Positions 49,249 to 57,359 of a stretch of DNA of 64,000 nt are shown one piece after another. The stretch comes from Microbacterium sp. SZ1. GTDB lineage: Bacteria; Actinomycetota; Actinomycetes; Actinomycetales; Microbacteriaceae. Numbering within the stretch: position 1 is the stretch's first letter; every line of letters begins with the position of its first letter. A program made the translations under genes and the position numbers. The stretch spans positions 16,061 through 80,060 of the forward strand of contig NZ_LPVV01000041.1 in the NCBI RefSeq assembly GCF_002362255.1, written 5' to 3'. A model generated the notes under the pieces. It ran no database searches. It had not been told where the DNA came from and worked only from the letters and a program-made list of their open reading frames with translations.

Positions 49249-50369
49249 TGCGCCGCACCCCCGCCGTCCTCGTCGCTGCCGCGCTCGCCCTCGGTCTCGC
49301 CTCCTGCGCCGCGCCCGCACCGGCGACACAACAGGAGCTCACCAAGGTCGACGCCTGCCCGCAGGCATCCGAACCGCTCGCCTCACTCGATCTCGTCGAC
49401 GACGTCCGCACCGCCACCGGGGTCTCGACCGCCTGCCTGTCGAGCCACGCGATCGAGCCGGTGGCCGACGAGGCCGCCCCCGTGCTGCCGGTCACGGTCA
49501 CCGACAGCGAGGGGCGCGACGTCGAGATCAGCGACGTCGACCGCATCCTGCCCATCGACATCTCGGGCACGATCGCGTCGACCGTCTTCGCCCTCGGTCT
49601 CGGCGATCAGGTCGTCGGGCGCGACTCGTCGACGCAGTTCGCCGGCACGGAGGATCTGCCGGTCGTGACGAAGACCGGTCACACGCTCAACGCCGAGGCG
49701 ATCCTCGAACTCGCCCCCACCGTCATCCTCACCGACACCACGATCGGTCCCAAGGAGGTGCGCCAGCAGTTGCGCGATGCGGGCATCGCGGTGGTCGTCA
49801 TCTCCGGCGATCGACGCCTCGATACCACCGACGAGCTCGTCACCGAGATCGCCGCGGCCCTCGGAGTGCCGTCGCGCGGCGAGGCGCTCATCGAGAGGCT
49901 GGATGCCGACCTCGACGCGTCGCTCGCCGAGATCGCCGAGGTCGCGCCGGCGTCTGTGGAGGATCGTGCGCGGATGCTGTTCCTCTACGTGCGGGGCAGC
50001 GCGAACGTGTACTACATCTTCGGCGAGGACTCCGGCGCCGACTCCCTGATCGACGCGGTCGGCGGGGTCGACGTGGCCGGCGAGATCGGCTGGCAGGGCA
50101 TGAAGCCGATGACCGCCGAGGCGCTCGTCGCCGCACAGCCCGACGTCCTCGTGATGATGACCGACGGGCTGGAGTCCGTCGGTGGCATCGACGGGCTCCT
50201 GGAACGCATCCCCGCCATCGCGCAGACACCCGCCGGCGCGAACCGTCGCGTCATCGAGATGGCCGACAGCGAGATCCTCAGCTTCGGGCCACGTTCGGCC
50301 GAGGTGATCGATGCGATCGCCCGCGCGCTCTACGCCCCCGACTCCGCCACCGCGGAGTCCGCGAAGTGA
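49248..50369 (+). CDS. hmuT: Haem ABC transporter substrate-binding lipoprotein
   Basis: A 373-residue lipoprotein. The signal peptide ends in the lipobox 'LASC' (Cys about 19). The binding domain is a helical-backbone, class III (TroA/BtuF-like) fold ('VDRILPIDISGTIASTVFAL', 'LAPTVILTDTTIGPKEVRQQ'). HmuT binds haem with His/Tyr and feeds HmuUV; a 65-residue region between lipobox and domain is longer than in relatives. There is no ribosome site, and the ATG touches the iron box, so the mRNA is probably leaderless. It precedes hmuU with a GTGA overlap. Iron-repressed expression is expected. Confidence 0.92.
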   Translation: MRRTPAVLVAAALALGLASCAAPAPATQQELTKVDACPQASEPLASLDLVDDVRTATGVSTACLSSHAIEPVADEAAPVLPVTVTDSEGRDVEISDVDRILPIDISGTIASTVFALGLGDQVVGRDSSTQFAGTEDLPVVTKTGHTLNAEAILELAPTVILTDTTIGPKEVRQQLRDAGIAVVVISGDRRLDTTDELVTEIAAALGVPSRGEALIERLDADLDASLAEIAEVAPASVEDRARMLFLYVRGSANVYYIFGEDSGADSLIDAVGGVDVAGEIGWQGMKPMTAEALVAAQPDVLVMMTDGLESVGGIDGLLERIPAIAQTPAGANRRVIEMADSEILSFGPRSAEVIDAIARALYAPDSATAESAK

Positions 50370-51439
50370 CCGGCGAGGTCGTCACCCGCACCCCGGCCGC
50401 CCACCGGGGCCTGCGCTTCACCGTCGTCGTCATCGGGCTCGTCGCCGCCCTCGTCGTCACCTGCATCGCCTCGATCACGAACGGCCAGTACGCCCTCTCC
50501 CCCGCCGACCTGCTCGGCGTGCTCCTCAAGGGCGTGGGCATCGACACCGTGTGGGCGCCGACCTCGGCCGCCGACTACGGAGTGATCTACAACCTCCGGC
50601 TGCCGCGTCTCGTGCTCGGCATCCTCGTCGGCGCCGCCCTCGCCGTCTCGGGCGTGCTGATGCAGGCGATCTTCGGCAACCCGCTGGCGGATGCCGGAGT
50701 GGTCGGCGTCTCCTCCGGCGCGGCACTCGGCGCGGCCGCCAGCATCACGCTCGGACTGGCGTCGTTCGGCATGTGGACGACGCCCGCGTTCGCGTTCCTC
50801 GGCGGGCTCGCCGCCGTGCTCGCGGTCTACTTCATCAGCCGGTCGGGCGGACGCACCGAGGTCGTCACGCTGCTGCTCACCGGCATCGCCATCAACGCGA
50901 TCGCCGGCGCCGGCATGGCGTTCCTCACATTTCTCGGCACCACGTCGACACGCGAGCAGATCGTGTTCTGGCAGCTGGGGTCACTCAACGGCGCGCTCTG
51001 GTCGAACGCCGCGCTCGTCGCCCCGCTCGTCGCGGTCGGGGTCGTCGTCGCGCTGATCGTGTCGTCGCGTCTCGATCTCTTCGCCCTGGGCGAGCGCACC
51101 GCCCGACACCTCGGGGTGAACGTCGAGGCGCTGCGGATGGTCGTCATCGTGACGGTGGCGGTGCTCGTGTGCGCGGCCGTCGCCTTCGCGGGCATCATCG
51201 GCTTCGCGGGGCTCGTCGTCCCGCACCTCATGCGGATGCTGATCGGCCCGGCCCACCTGCCGCTCGTGATCTCGTCGGCGCTCGGCGGGGCACTGCTCAT
51301 CGCCCTCGCCGACCTCGTCGCCCGCACCGCGGTGCCCCTGGCCGACCTGCCGATCGGCATGATCACCTCGCTCGTCGGCGGACCGTTCTTCCTCTGGCTG
51401 CTCGTGCGCACGCGTCGCCGCTCTGGGGGATGGGCATGA
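50366..51439 (+). CDS. hmuU: Haem ABC transporter permease
   Basis: A 357-residue permease of the FecCD/BtuC family with about ten helices. Family motifs are 'LRLPRLVLGILVGAALAVSG' and 'MQAIFGNPLADAGVVGVSSG', and the C-terminal 'VGGPFFLWLLVRTRR'. It couples HmuT to HmuV. The GTG at 50366 overlaps the hmuT stop and its own stop overlaps the hmuV start, so the three are translated together. It resembles siderophore permeases too; haem specificity is inferred from HtaA. Confidence 0.92.
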   Translation: MTGEVVTRTPAAHRGLRFTVVVIGLVAALVVTCIASITNGQYALSPADLLGVLLKGVGIDTVWAPTSAADYGVIYNLRLPRLVLGILVGAALAVSGVLMQAIFGNPLADAGVVGVSSGAALGAAASITLGLASFGMWTTPAFAFLGGLAAVLAVYFISRSGGRTEVVTLLLTGIAINAIAGAGMAFLTFLGTTSTREQIVFWQLGSLNGALWSNAALVAPLVAVGVVVALIVSSRLDLFALGERTARHLGVNVEALRMVVIVTVAVLVCAAVAFAGIIGFAGLVVPHLMRMLIGPAHLPLVISSALGGALLIALADLVARTAVPLADLPIGMITSLVGGPFFLWLLVRTRRRSGGWA

Positions 51440-52224
51440 CCGGGGCAGGCGCTGCCGTGCGGCTGCAGGCGCGCGGCGTGACGGTGCGCATCGGCGGCGG
51501 GCGTGCCATCCTCGACGACGCCTCGATCGACGTCACAGCGGGCGAGATCCACGCCCTCGTCGGCCCCAACGGAGCCGGCAAGTCGACGCTGTTCGGTGTG
51601 CTCGCCGGCGACCTCGTTCCGCTCGCGGGAGACGTGCTGCTCGACGGAACGCCGCTCGCCGGCATCCGCTCGCCCGACCTCGCCCGCACCCGTGCGGTGC
51701 TGCTGCAGGAGAACGGGGTCTCTTTCCCGTTCACCGTCGAGCAGGTCGTGCGCATGGGACGGGCGCCCTGGGCACGCACCGACGCCGCGGACGACGACGA
51801 CGCGCTCGTCGCCGCCGCGATGGCGGCGACCGAGGTCACGGCGCTCGCCTCGCGCCCCGTGACGTCGCTGTCGGGTGGCGAGCGAGCCCGCGTGGCGCTC
51901 GCCCGCGTGATCGCGCAGAGCACCGGCATCCTGCTGCTCGACGAGCCGACCGCCGCACTCGACCTCAAGCATCACGAAGACGTCATGCGGCTCGTGCGCG
52001 CGCAAGCGGATGCCGGGGCGGCCGTCGCGCTCGTGCTGCACGACCTCAATGCCGCGCTCGCGCACGCCGACCGGGTGACCCTGCTTGCGGAGGGACGCGT
52101 CGCCGCCACGGGCGCCCCGGCCGAGGTGCTGACCGCCGAGCGCATCGAAGCCGTCTACGGGCAGCCCGTCGACGTCTTCCCGCATCCCGTCACGGGCGTG
52201 CCGCTCGTCGTCGCGCGGCGCTAG
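51436..52224 (+). CDS. hmuV: Haem ABC transporter ATP-binding protein
   Basis: A 262-residue ATPase with Walker A 'GPNGAGKST', signature 'LSGGERARVALARV', Walker B 'ILLLDEPTAALD' and the switch His in 'ALVLHDLNAALAHA'. It energises HmuU and is the last gene of the hmuTUV operon. I start it at the ATG overlapping the hmuU stop; an ATG two codons upstream is equally possible. Its TAG stop shares the bases CTAG with the converging acetyltransferase stop. Confidence 0.92.
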   Translation: MTGAGAAVRLQARGVTVRIGGGRAILDDASIDVTAGEIHALVGPNGAGKSTLFGVLAGDLVPLAGDVLLDGTPLAGIRSPDLARTRAVLLQENGVSFPFTVEQVVRMGRAPWARTDAADDDDALVAAAMAATEVTALASRPVTSLSGGERARVALARVIAQSTGILLLDEPTAALDLKHHEDVMRLVRAQADAGAAVALVLHDLNAALAHADRVTLLAEGRVAATGAPAEVLTAERIEAVYGQPVDVFPHPVTGVPLVVARR

Positions 52225-52655
52225 GGCGCCTGCGTCGGGTGCGCGGGGCGCGGCGCCGCCGGACGCACCAGGGCGGTGCGGTCGGGCTCCGCGAAGCCGA
52301 ACTGCTCGTAGAGGCCGTGCGCATCGCTGGTGAAGAGAGTCCAGCGGAAATGGGCACCCGGTCCGTCGTCGATCATGGCCTGCACGATCCGCTTGCCGAG
52401 GCCGTGACCTCGATGCGCCTCCAGCACGATGACGTCGGCGAGGTAGGCGAACCCCGAGCCGTCCGACACCGCTCGGGCGAAGCCCACCTGTGTGCCGGTC
52501 TGCTCCTCGTAGACGCCGATGACCCGCCACGCATCGCGGATCTGCGCCTCGATGTCGTCGCGGCTGCGCCACTTGCCCCAGTAGACCTCGCGGAGCGCAG
52601 CCCACACCGCGTCGGTGTCGATGCGGTCGGGGGAGTCGTCGACGACGTAGCTCAT
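52221..52655 (-). CDS. GNAT family N-acetyltransferase
   Basis: A 144-residue acetyltransferase of the GNAT superfamily. The acetyl-CoA loop is 'VLEAHRGHGLGKRIVQAMID' (Arg/Gln-x-x-Gly-x-Gly/Ala pattern), followed by the C-terminal 'DAHGLYEQFGFAEPDRTALV'. Substrate unknown; short stand-alone GNATs often modify amines or small molecules. It shares four bases with the convergent hmuV stop. The tail 'RPAAPRPAHPTQAP' is disordered. Confidence 0.88.
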   Translation of the reverse strand: MSYVVDDSPDRIDTDAVWAALREVYWGKWRSRDDIEAQIRDAWRVIGVYEEQTGTQVGFARAVSDGSGFAYLADVIVLEAHRGHGLGKRIVQAMIDDGPGAHFRWTLFTSDAHGLYEQFGFAEPDRTALVRPAAPRPAHPTQAP

Positions 52656-52684
52656 CCGCTCATTCTGCCTCGGCCGACCACCGG

Positions 52685-53056
52685 TCAGGGACGCAGCGGC
52701 AGCACGTCGAGCAGGTCGGCGCGCGTGCCGGAGGCATGGATGCGGCCGGCGGTCTCGGCATCCGTCCAGTGCTCGACGCCCGTGGCGACGGCGATCCAGG
52801 TCGCGGCATCCATCTCGACGACGTTCGGAGGGGTGCCGCGCGTGTGACGCGGCCCCTGGATGACCTGCACCGCCCCGAACGGCGGGACGCGCACCTCGAC
52901 GCTGTTGCCCGGCGCCTTCTCGTCGAGCAGCTGCAACAGATAGCGCACGGCGGTGGCGAGGTCGTTCCTGGCCGGCTTCTCACCGGCGTCGTCGGCGGCG
53001 CGCACGGCGTCGAGCGCGGCGCGTCCGTCGATGATGTCGATCCGGCGGGGAGGCAT
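52685..53056 (-). CDS. Sterol-carrier-type family protein (SCP-like)
   Basis: A 123-residue protein recognised by 'PPRRIDIIDGRAALDAV' and 'SVEVRVPPFGAVQVIQGPRH', then 'TRGTPPNVVEMDAATWIAVATG', a sequence common to actinobacteria and usually annotated as sterol carrier family protein. It probably binds a lipid or hydrophobic ligand. The ATG at 53056 has GGGGAGG upstream. It is divergent from the CoA pyrophosphatase gene. In many actinobacteria it lies near purF or purM; here it lies about 1 kb from purD. Confidence 0.85.
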   Translation of the reverse strand: MPPRRIDIIDGRAALDAVRAADDAGEKPARNDLATAVRYLLQLLDEKAPGNSVEVRVPPFGAVQVIQGPRHTRGTPPNVVEMDAATWIAVATGVEHWTDAETAGRIHASGTRADLLDVLPLRP

Positions 53057-53109
53057 GGATCCAGGGTACGCCGCGCCTCGGCATCCCTCTCCCGTCGCTG
53101 AGTCGCGCT

Positions 53110-53144
53110 CGCGTCGCATGGATTCGGCTTATCTGTGCGACGCG
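53110..53144. promoter_or_regulatory. Inverted repeat in the divergent SCP-pyrophosphatase spacer
   Basis: CGCGTCGCA (53110-53118) and TGCGACGCG (53136-53144) are perfect inverted copies, with a third TGCGAC at 53156. It lies 60 bases from both start codons, and might be an operator or a member of the doubled-word family. Confidence 0.45.
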
Positions 53145-53206
53145 GGCGCACTTCTGCGACGGCAGCGCACGCCGGCGGGGGTCCCGACAGGCATAGGCTC
53201 GGAGCG

Positions 53207-53887
53207 ATGACCGAGAATCCCGAGACCCTGCACGGCGCGCGGGCCGAGCTGATCGCCGCGGCGCAGCGTGCGGACGGGTGGGCGAAGCCCTTCCCGCCCC
53301 TGCTCGGCGACGCGCACCCGGCATCCGTTCTCGTGCTGTTCGGGCGACTCGACAGCACCCCGGCGCAGACCGACGAGGCGACGATCGCCGCCGACCTCGA
53401 CGTGCTGCTGCAGCGGCGTGCCGCGACCCTGTCGTCGCACCCCGGGCAGGTGTCGTTCCCGGGCGGGCGACGGGAGGAGCAGGATGCCGACGCCGTGGCC
53501 ACCGCGCTGCGCGAGGCGCAGGAGGAGACAGGCCTCGACCCCGCGGGCGTCGAGGTGCTCGCCACGCTCGGCGAGCTGCCCCTCGCCGCGAGCAATCACG
53601 TCGTGACGCCCGTGCTGGCCTGGTGGCGGTCGCCGTCACGCGTCGCGGCGGTCGACCACGCTGAGACGGTGGAGGTCTTCCGGGTGCCCGTCGCGCAGCT
53701 GCTCGACCCGGCGACGCGCTTCACGTCCCGTCTGCACCGGTTCGGTCGCACCTGGCGCGGACCCGCGTTCGACATCGACGGCACGATCGTGTGGGGGTTC
53801 ACGGCCATGGTGCTCGATGCGCTTTTCGATGCGACGGGGTGGACGCAGGACTGGGACCGCTCCGTCGAGCGCGCGATCGAGCTCTGA
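53207..53887 (+). CDS. CoA pyrophosphatase (NUDIX hydrolase)
   Basis: A 226-residue NUDIX enzyme. The NUDIX box reads 'GGRREEQDADAVATALREAQ' followed by 'EETGL', preceded by the CoA-specific motif 'LLQRRAATLSSHPGQVSFPG' that marks CoA pyrophosphatases (NudL type), which hydrolyse CoA to 3',5'-ADP and 4'-phosphopantetheine. The ATG at 53207 has GGAGCG directly ahead and is weak. It is followed by a tandem hairpin duplication, then by purD. Confidence 0.92.
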   Translation: MTENPETLHGARAELIAAAQRADGWAKPFPPLLGDAHPASVLVLFGRLDSTPAQTDEATIAADLDVLLQRRAATLSSHPGQVSFPGGRREEQDADAVATALREAQEETGLDPAGVEVLATLGELPLAASNHVVTPVLAWWRSPSRVAAVDHAETVEVFRVPVAQLLDPATRFTSRLHRFGRTWRGPAFDIDGTIVWGFTAMVLDALFDATGWTQDWDRSVERAIEL

Positions 53888-53917
53888 GGTACTCGGTCGA
53901 CGCGTTTCCCCGCCCCC

Positions 53918-54069
53918 TTCGGTTGGCACCTCTTGCCGCAATCCCGCGCCAATTCCCGCATCGGGTGCCAAGTGACGCGCGTCGACTCCGGGCTCCGAGG
54001 ACCCCGCGGGCTGTTCGGTTGGCACCTCTTGCCGCAATCCCGCGCGAATTTCCGCATCGGGTGCCAAGT
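53918..54069. repeat. Tandem 56-bp hairpin repeat between NUDIX and purD
   Basis: Two 56-base copies (53918-53973, 54014-54069) with a 96-base period differ at two positions only. Each begins with TTGGCACC and ends with GGGTGCCAA, so each folds into a hairpin. GTCGAC occurs next to each boundary (53897, 53981, 54068), perhaps the duplication junction. Confidence 0.9.
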
Positions 54070-54134
54070 CGACGGGGCGGGATCGGCGGCGGATGAGGCC
54101 GAAACGCCGCGCATCCCGTCGGTAGGCTGGTCGG

Positions 54135-55412
54135 GTGAAGATCCTCGTCCTCGGTTCCGGTGCCCGTGAGCACGCGATCATCCTCGGCCTGCGGGCGGAG
54201 CAGACGGAGCACAAGATCTTCGTCGCCCCCGGCAATGCGGGTATCGCGCAGGACGCGACGCCCGTGAGCCTCGACCCGCTCGACGGCGCGGCGATCACGG
54301 AGTTCGCCAACGAGAACGCCATCGACCTCGTGATCGTCGGCCCCGAGGCGCCGCTCGTCGCCGGAGTCGCAGACGTGCTGCGCGAGCGCGGCATCCCGGT
54401 GTTCGGCCCGGGCAGGGCGGCGGCGCAGCTCGAGGGTTCGAAGTCGTTCGCGAAGCGGATCATGGATTCCGCCGGCGTACCCACCGGCCGCGCCGTGCGC
54501 GCCGCGACCACCGCCGAGGTCGAGGCGGCGTTCGACGGGCTCGGCGCTCCGCACGTGGTGAAGGCCGATGGCCTCGCGGCGGGCAAGGGCGTCATCGTGA
54601 CCTCCGACCGCGCCGAGGCACTGGCCCACGCCGAGCAGTATCTGCCGTCCGGTCCGGTGCTCGTCGAGGAGTTCCTTTCCGGCCCCGAGGTCTCGCTCTT
54701 CTTCCTCAGCGACGGCGACACGGTGCGCGCACTCAGCCCGGCGCAGGACTTCAAGCGCGCGCTCGACGGCGACGAGGGCCCGAACACGGGCGGCATGGGC
54801 GCGTACTCGCCGCTCCCCTGGCTCGCCGAGCAGTTCGGCAGCGAGCACGAGTTCGTCGACGAGGTCACACGCGACGTCGCGCTGCCCGTGATCCGCCGGC
54901 TCGACAGCGAGGGCACGCCGTTCATCGGCCTTCTCTACGCGGGGCTCATCCTCACCCCGGCCGGCGTCCGCGTGATCGAGTTCAACGCCCGCTTCGGCGA
55001 CCCCGAGACGCAGGTCGTGCTGCCGCGCCTCGTGACGCCGCTGTCGGAGCTGCTGCTCGCTGCAGCATCCGGCACTCTTGAGGATCAGCCCGCCCCGCAG
55101 TTCCGCGATGACGTCGCGATCACCGTGGTCGTGGCGAGCGAGGGCTACCCCGAAGCGCCGCAGACCGGCCGCCCGATCGAGGGTCTGGCCGAGGCAGCGG
55201 CGGTCGAGGGCGTCCGCCTCGTGCACGCCGCCACCGCCAGCCCCGACGCCCCTGGCGGGTCTCTCGTCGCGACAGGTGGACGTGTGCTGAACGTCGTGGC
55301 GACGGCATCCGACTTCCGCACCGCGCGTGACCGCGCGTACGAGGCCATCGGGCACATCCGTCTCGAGGGCTCCCACCACCGCACGGACATCGCCGCGCGC
55401 GCCGCGGAGTAG
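54135..55412 (+). CDS. purD: Phosphoribosylamine-glycine ligase
   Basis: A 425-residue GAR synthetase, the second step of purine synthesis. It begins with the ATP-grasp N-terminal 'KILVLGSGAREHAIILGL', has 'HVVKADGLAAGKGVIVTSD' for ATP binding, and 'GLLYAGLILTPAGVRVIEFN', then 'ARFGDPETQ' for metal coordination. Length is normal. The start is GTG at 54135 with GGTAGGCTGG ahead. It is separate from purF-purM and purC. It is flanked by repeat elements on both sides (53918-54069 and 55431-55505). Confidence 0.97.
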   Translation: MKILVLGSGAREHAIILGLRAEQTEHKIFVAPGNAGIAQDATPVSLDPLDGAAITEFANENAIDLVIVGPEAPLVAGVADVLRERGIPVFGPGRAAAQLEGSKSFAKRIMDSAGVPTGRAVRAATTAEVEAAFDGLGAPHVVKADGLAAGKGVIVTSDRAEALAHAEQYLPSGPVLVEEFLSGPEVSLFFLSDGDTVRALSPAQDFKRALDGDEGPNTGGMGAYSPLPWLAEQFGSEHEFVDEVTRDVALPVIRRLDSEGTPFIGLLYAGLILTPAGVRVIEFNARFGDPETQVVLPRLVTPLSELLLAAASGTLEDQPAPQFRDDVAITVVVASEGYPEAPQTGRPIEGLAEAAAVEGVRLVHAATASPDAPGGSLVATGGRVLNVVATASDFRTARDRAYEAIGHIRLEGSHHRTDIAARAAE

Positions 55413-55430
55413 CGCCCACCCCGCCGCCCC

Positions 55431-55505
55431 AACCACCCCTCTGCAGTCGAGCCACCCCTCCGCGTCGTGCTCGCGCGGGGGTGGCTCGCGCAGAAAGGGG
55501 TGGTT
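55431..55505. repeat. Doubled-word inverted repeat element E6
   Basis: AACCACCCCTCTGC (55431-55444) and GAGCCACCCCTCCGCG (55449-55464) are followed by CGCGGGGGTGGCTC (55474-55487) and GCAGAAAGGGGTGGTT (55490-55505); arms pair in nested order. It starts 19 bases past the purD stop. The words resemble those of E4 and E7. Confidence 0.88.
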
Positions 55506-55529
55506 CGGCGAAGCGGTGGGGGTGCGCGC

Positions 55530-55558
55530 TTGACAGCATCCACTTTCTTCAAGAAAGT
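55530..55558 (+). promoter_or_regulatory. HxlR promoter and operator
   Basis: TTGACA (55530-55535) lies exactly 35 bases before the ATG at 55565. A perfect dyad ACTTTCTT-C-AAGAAAGT (55542-55558) covers the -10 position. The message would start at or next to the ATG, so the HxlR protein probably represses itself here. Confidence 0.75.
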
Positions 55559-55564
55559 TGGAGG

Positions 55565-56032
55565 ATGCCGCTCCGATCCGACTGGTCGACCGCCACGTGC
55601 CCGATCGCGCGCTCCGCCGATGTGCTCGCCGACCCGTGGGTCCTGCTCATCCTGCGTGAGCTGTTCTCGGGGCGTTCCCGATTCGACGAGCTCCGCGACG
55701 CCACCGGCGCCGCCGACTCCGTGCTCTCCCGTCGCCTCAGCGCGATGACCGAAGCCGGACTCGTCGCCCGAGACGCCGAGCGCGGCTACGCGCTGACGGA
55801 TGCCGGGCGCGAGACCCTGCCGATCCTCCACGCCTTCGCGCGGTTCTCGCGCGCCACCGATCCCGACGGCCCGTGGGGGCTTACCGTTTCGTGCGCGCGG
55901 TGCGGCGAGCCCGCGGCATCCGTCGACTGGTGCACGCACTGCGAGGCCCCGCTCGACGCGGACTCGACCCGGTGGGCCCGGCGCAGCATGGGCGTCGAGC
56001 CGTTCGCGCTCGTGTCGGGAGTCCCCGCGTGA
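55565..56032 (+). CDS. HxlR family regulator with C-terminal zinc ribbon
   Basis: A 155-residue regulator. The winged-helix HxlR core is 'CPIARSADVLADPWVLLILR' with 'GRSRFDELRDATGAADSVLS' and 'YALTDAGRETLPILHAFARF'. After residue 110 there is an extra module with two Cys pairs, 'CARC' and 'CTHC', spaced as in a zinc ribbon; ordinary HxlR proteins end before this. The first Cys of 'TCPIA' is the redox-sensing Cys of some relatives. The ATG at 55565 is probably at the transcript start. It overlaps the MFS start by GTGA, so the pair is a regulator-exporter unit. Confidence 0.9.
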   Translation: MPLRSDWSTATCPIARSADVLADPWVLLILRELFSGRSRFDELRDATGAADSVLSRRLSAMTEAGLVARDAERGYALTDAGRETLPILHAFARFSRATDPDGPWGLTVSCARCGEPAASVDWCTHCEAPLDADSTRWARRSMGVEPFALVSGVPA

Positions 56033-57333
56033 CCGCCGAATCGGTCGAGGAGCCCACCGGCACCTCGGCATCCCGCCCGCGTCGTGTGCATCCGGCGTGG
56101 ATCGTCGCGCTCGTCGCCCTCATCGCACTGATCGGCGCCGCCGGGTTCCGTGCAGCGCCGGGCGTGCTCATGCTGCCGCTGCAGGATGAGTTCGGCTGGA
56201 CCACCGCCGAGCTGTCGCTCGCCGTGACCGTCAACCTGCTGCTGTTCGGGCTCACGGCACCTTTCGCCGCAGCCCTCATGCAGCGCTTCGGCATCAGGGC
56301 CGTCACCGTGACGGCGCTGTTCGTGATCGGCGCGGGCGCGGCGCTGAGCGTGTTCGTCGCGACGCCCGCGCAGCTGATCCTCACGTGGGGAGTCCTGATC
56401 GGACTCGGCACCGGGTCGATGGCCCTCGTGTTCGCCGCGACCATCACCGACACGTGGTTCGCCACCCGCCGCGGGCTCGTGTCGGGTGTGCTCACCGCCG
56501 GGAGCGCGACCGGTCAGCTCATCTTCCTGCCCGTGATAGCGACCTCTGCCGAGCAGATCGGCTGGCGCGGAGCTTCTCTCATCATCGCCGGCGGCGCACT
56601 CGCGGTCGTGCCGCTCGTCTGGATCTTCCTGCGCAACCGCCCGAGCGATCTCGGCGTCGGACGCTACGGCGAGGCCGCTCCGTCGACCCCGGCCGCGCCG
56701 AGACCGCGCGGCAACGCCTGGGGTGCGGCCCGTCTCGCCGTGACGACGCTGCGCGACGCCGCGCGCACGAAGACGTTCTGGGCCCTCGCGATCGGCTTCG
56801 CGATCTGCGGCGCCTCGACCAACGGACTCATCGGCACGCACTTCATCCCCAGCGCCCACGATCACGGGATGCCGACGACCACTGCCGCCGGGCTCCTCGC
56901 CGTCGTCGGCATCTTCGACATCGCCGGCACCGTGTTCTCGGGTTGGCTCACCGACCGGGTGAACCCCCGCATCCTGCTCGCGGCCTATTACGCGCTGCGC
57001 GGCGTGAGCCTGCTGTTCCTGCCGAACCTGTTGTCAGCCGACGTGCAGCCGAGCATCGTCGTGTTCATCGTGATCTACGGGCTGGACTGGGTGGCGACCG
57101 TGCCGCCGACGATCGCTCTGTGCCGCGAGGTGTTCGGAGACCGCGGGCCTCTCGTGTTCGGATGGGTGTTCGCCGCGCACCAGATCGGCGCCGGCATCGC
57201 CTCGGTGCTCGCGGGCATCGTGCGCGACCAGACCGGTCAGTACACGATCGCCTGGTTCGCCGCGGCGGGGCTGTGCGCGGTGGCTGCGCTGGTCAGCGCG
57301 ACGATCCGTCGGCATCCCGCCCCGCTCCCCTGA
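56029..57333 (+). CDS. MFS transporter, monocarboxylate/antiporter-like
   Basis: A 434-residue 12-helix transporter. Near the N terminus it has 'GAAGFRAAPGVLMLPLQDEF' and 'GWTTAELSLAVTVNLLLFGL', as in the oxalate:formate antiporter/MCT-like branch of the MFS. In the middle, 'FIPSAHDHGMPTTTAAGLLA' and 'TVFSGWLTDRVNPRILLAAY' contain conserved loop charges. The GTG overlaps the HxlR stop. Substrate is unknown; control by a repressor with its own operator suggests a drug or toxic metabolite. It ends next to repeat element E7, which also terminates the converging ABC gene. Confidence 0.9.
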   Translation: MTAESVEEPTGTSASRPRRVHPAWIVALVALIALIGAAGFRAAPGVLMLPLQDEFGWTTAELSLAVTVNLLLFGLTAPFAAALMQRFGIRAVTVTALFVIGAGAALSVFVATPAQLILTWGVLIGLGTGSMALVFAATITDTWFATRRGLVSGVLTAGSATGQLIFLPVIATSAEQIGWRGASLIIAGGALAVVPLVWIFLRNRPSDLGVGRYGEAAPSTPAAPRPRGNAWGAARLAVTTLRDAARTKTFWALAIGFAICGASTNGLIGTHFIPSAHDHGMPTTTAAGLLAVVGIFDIAGTVFSGWLTDRVNPRILLAAYYALRGVSLLFLPNLLSADVQPSIVVFIVIYGLDWVATVPPTIALCREVFGDRGPLVFGWVFAAHQIGAGIASVLAGIVRDQTGQYTIAWFAAAGLCAVAALVSATIRRHPAPLP

Positions 57334-57359
57334 CGCGCGCCTGCCCCTCTCTCACGCCC

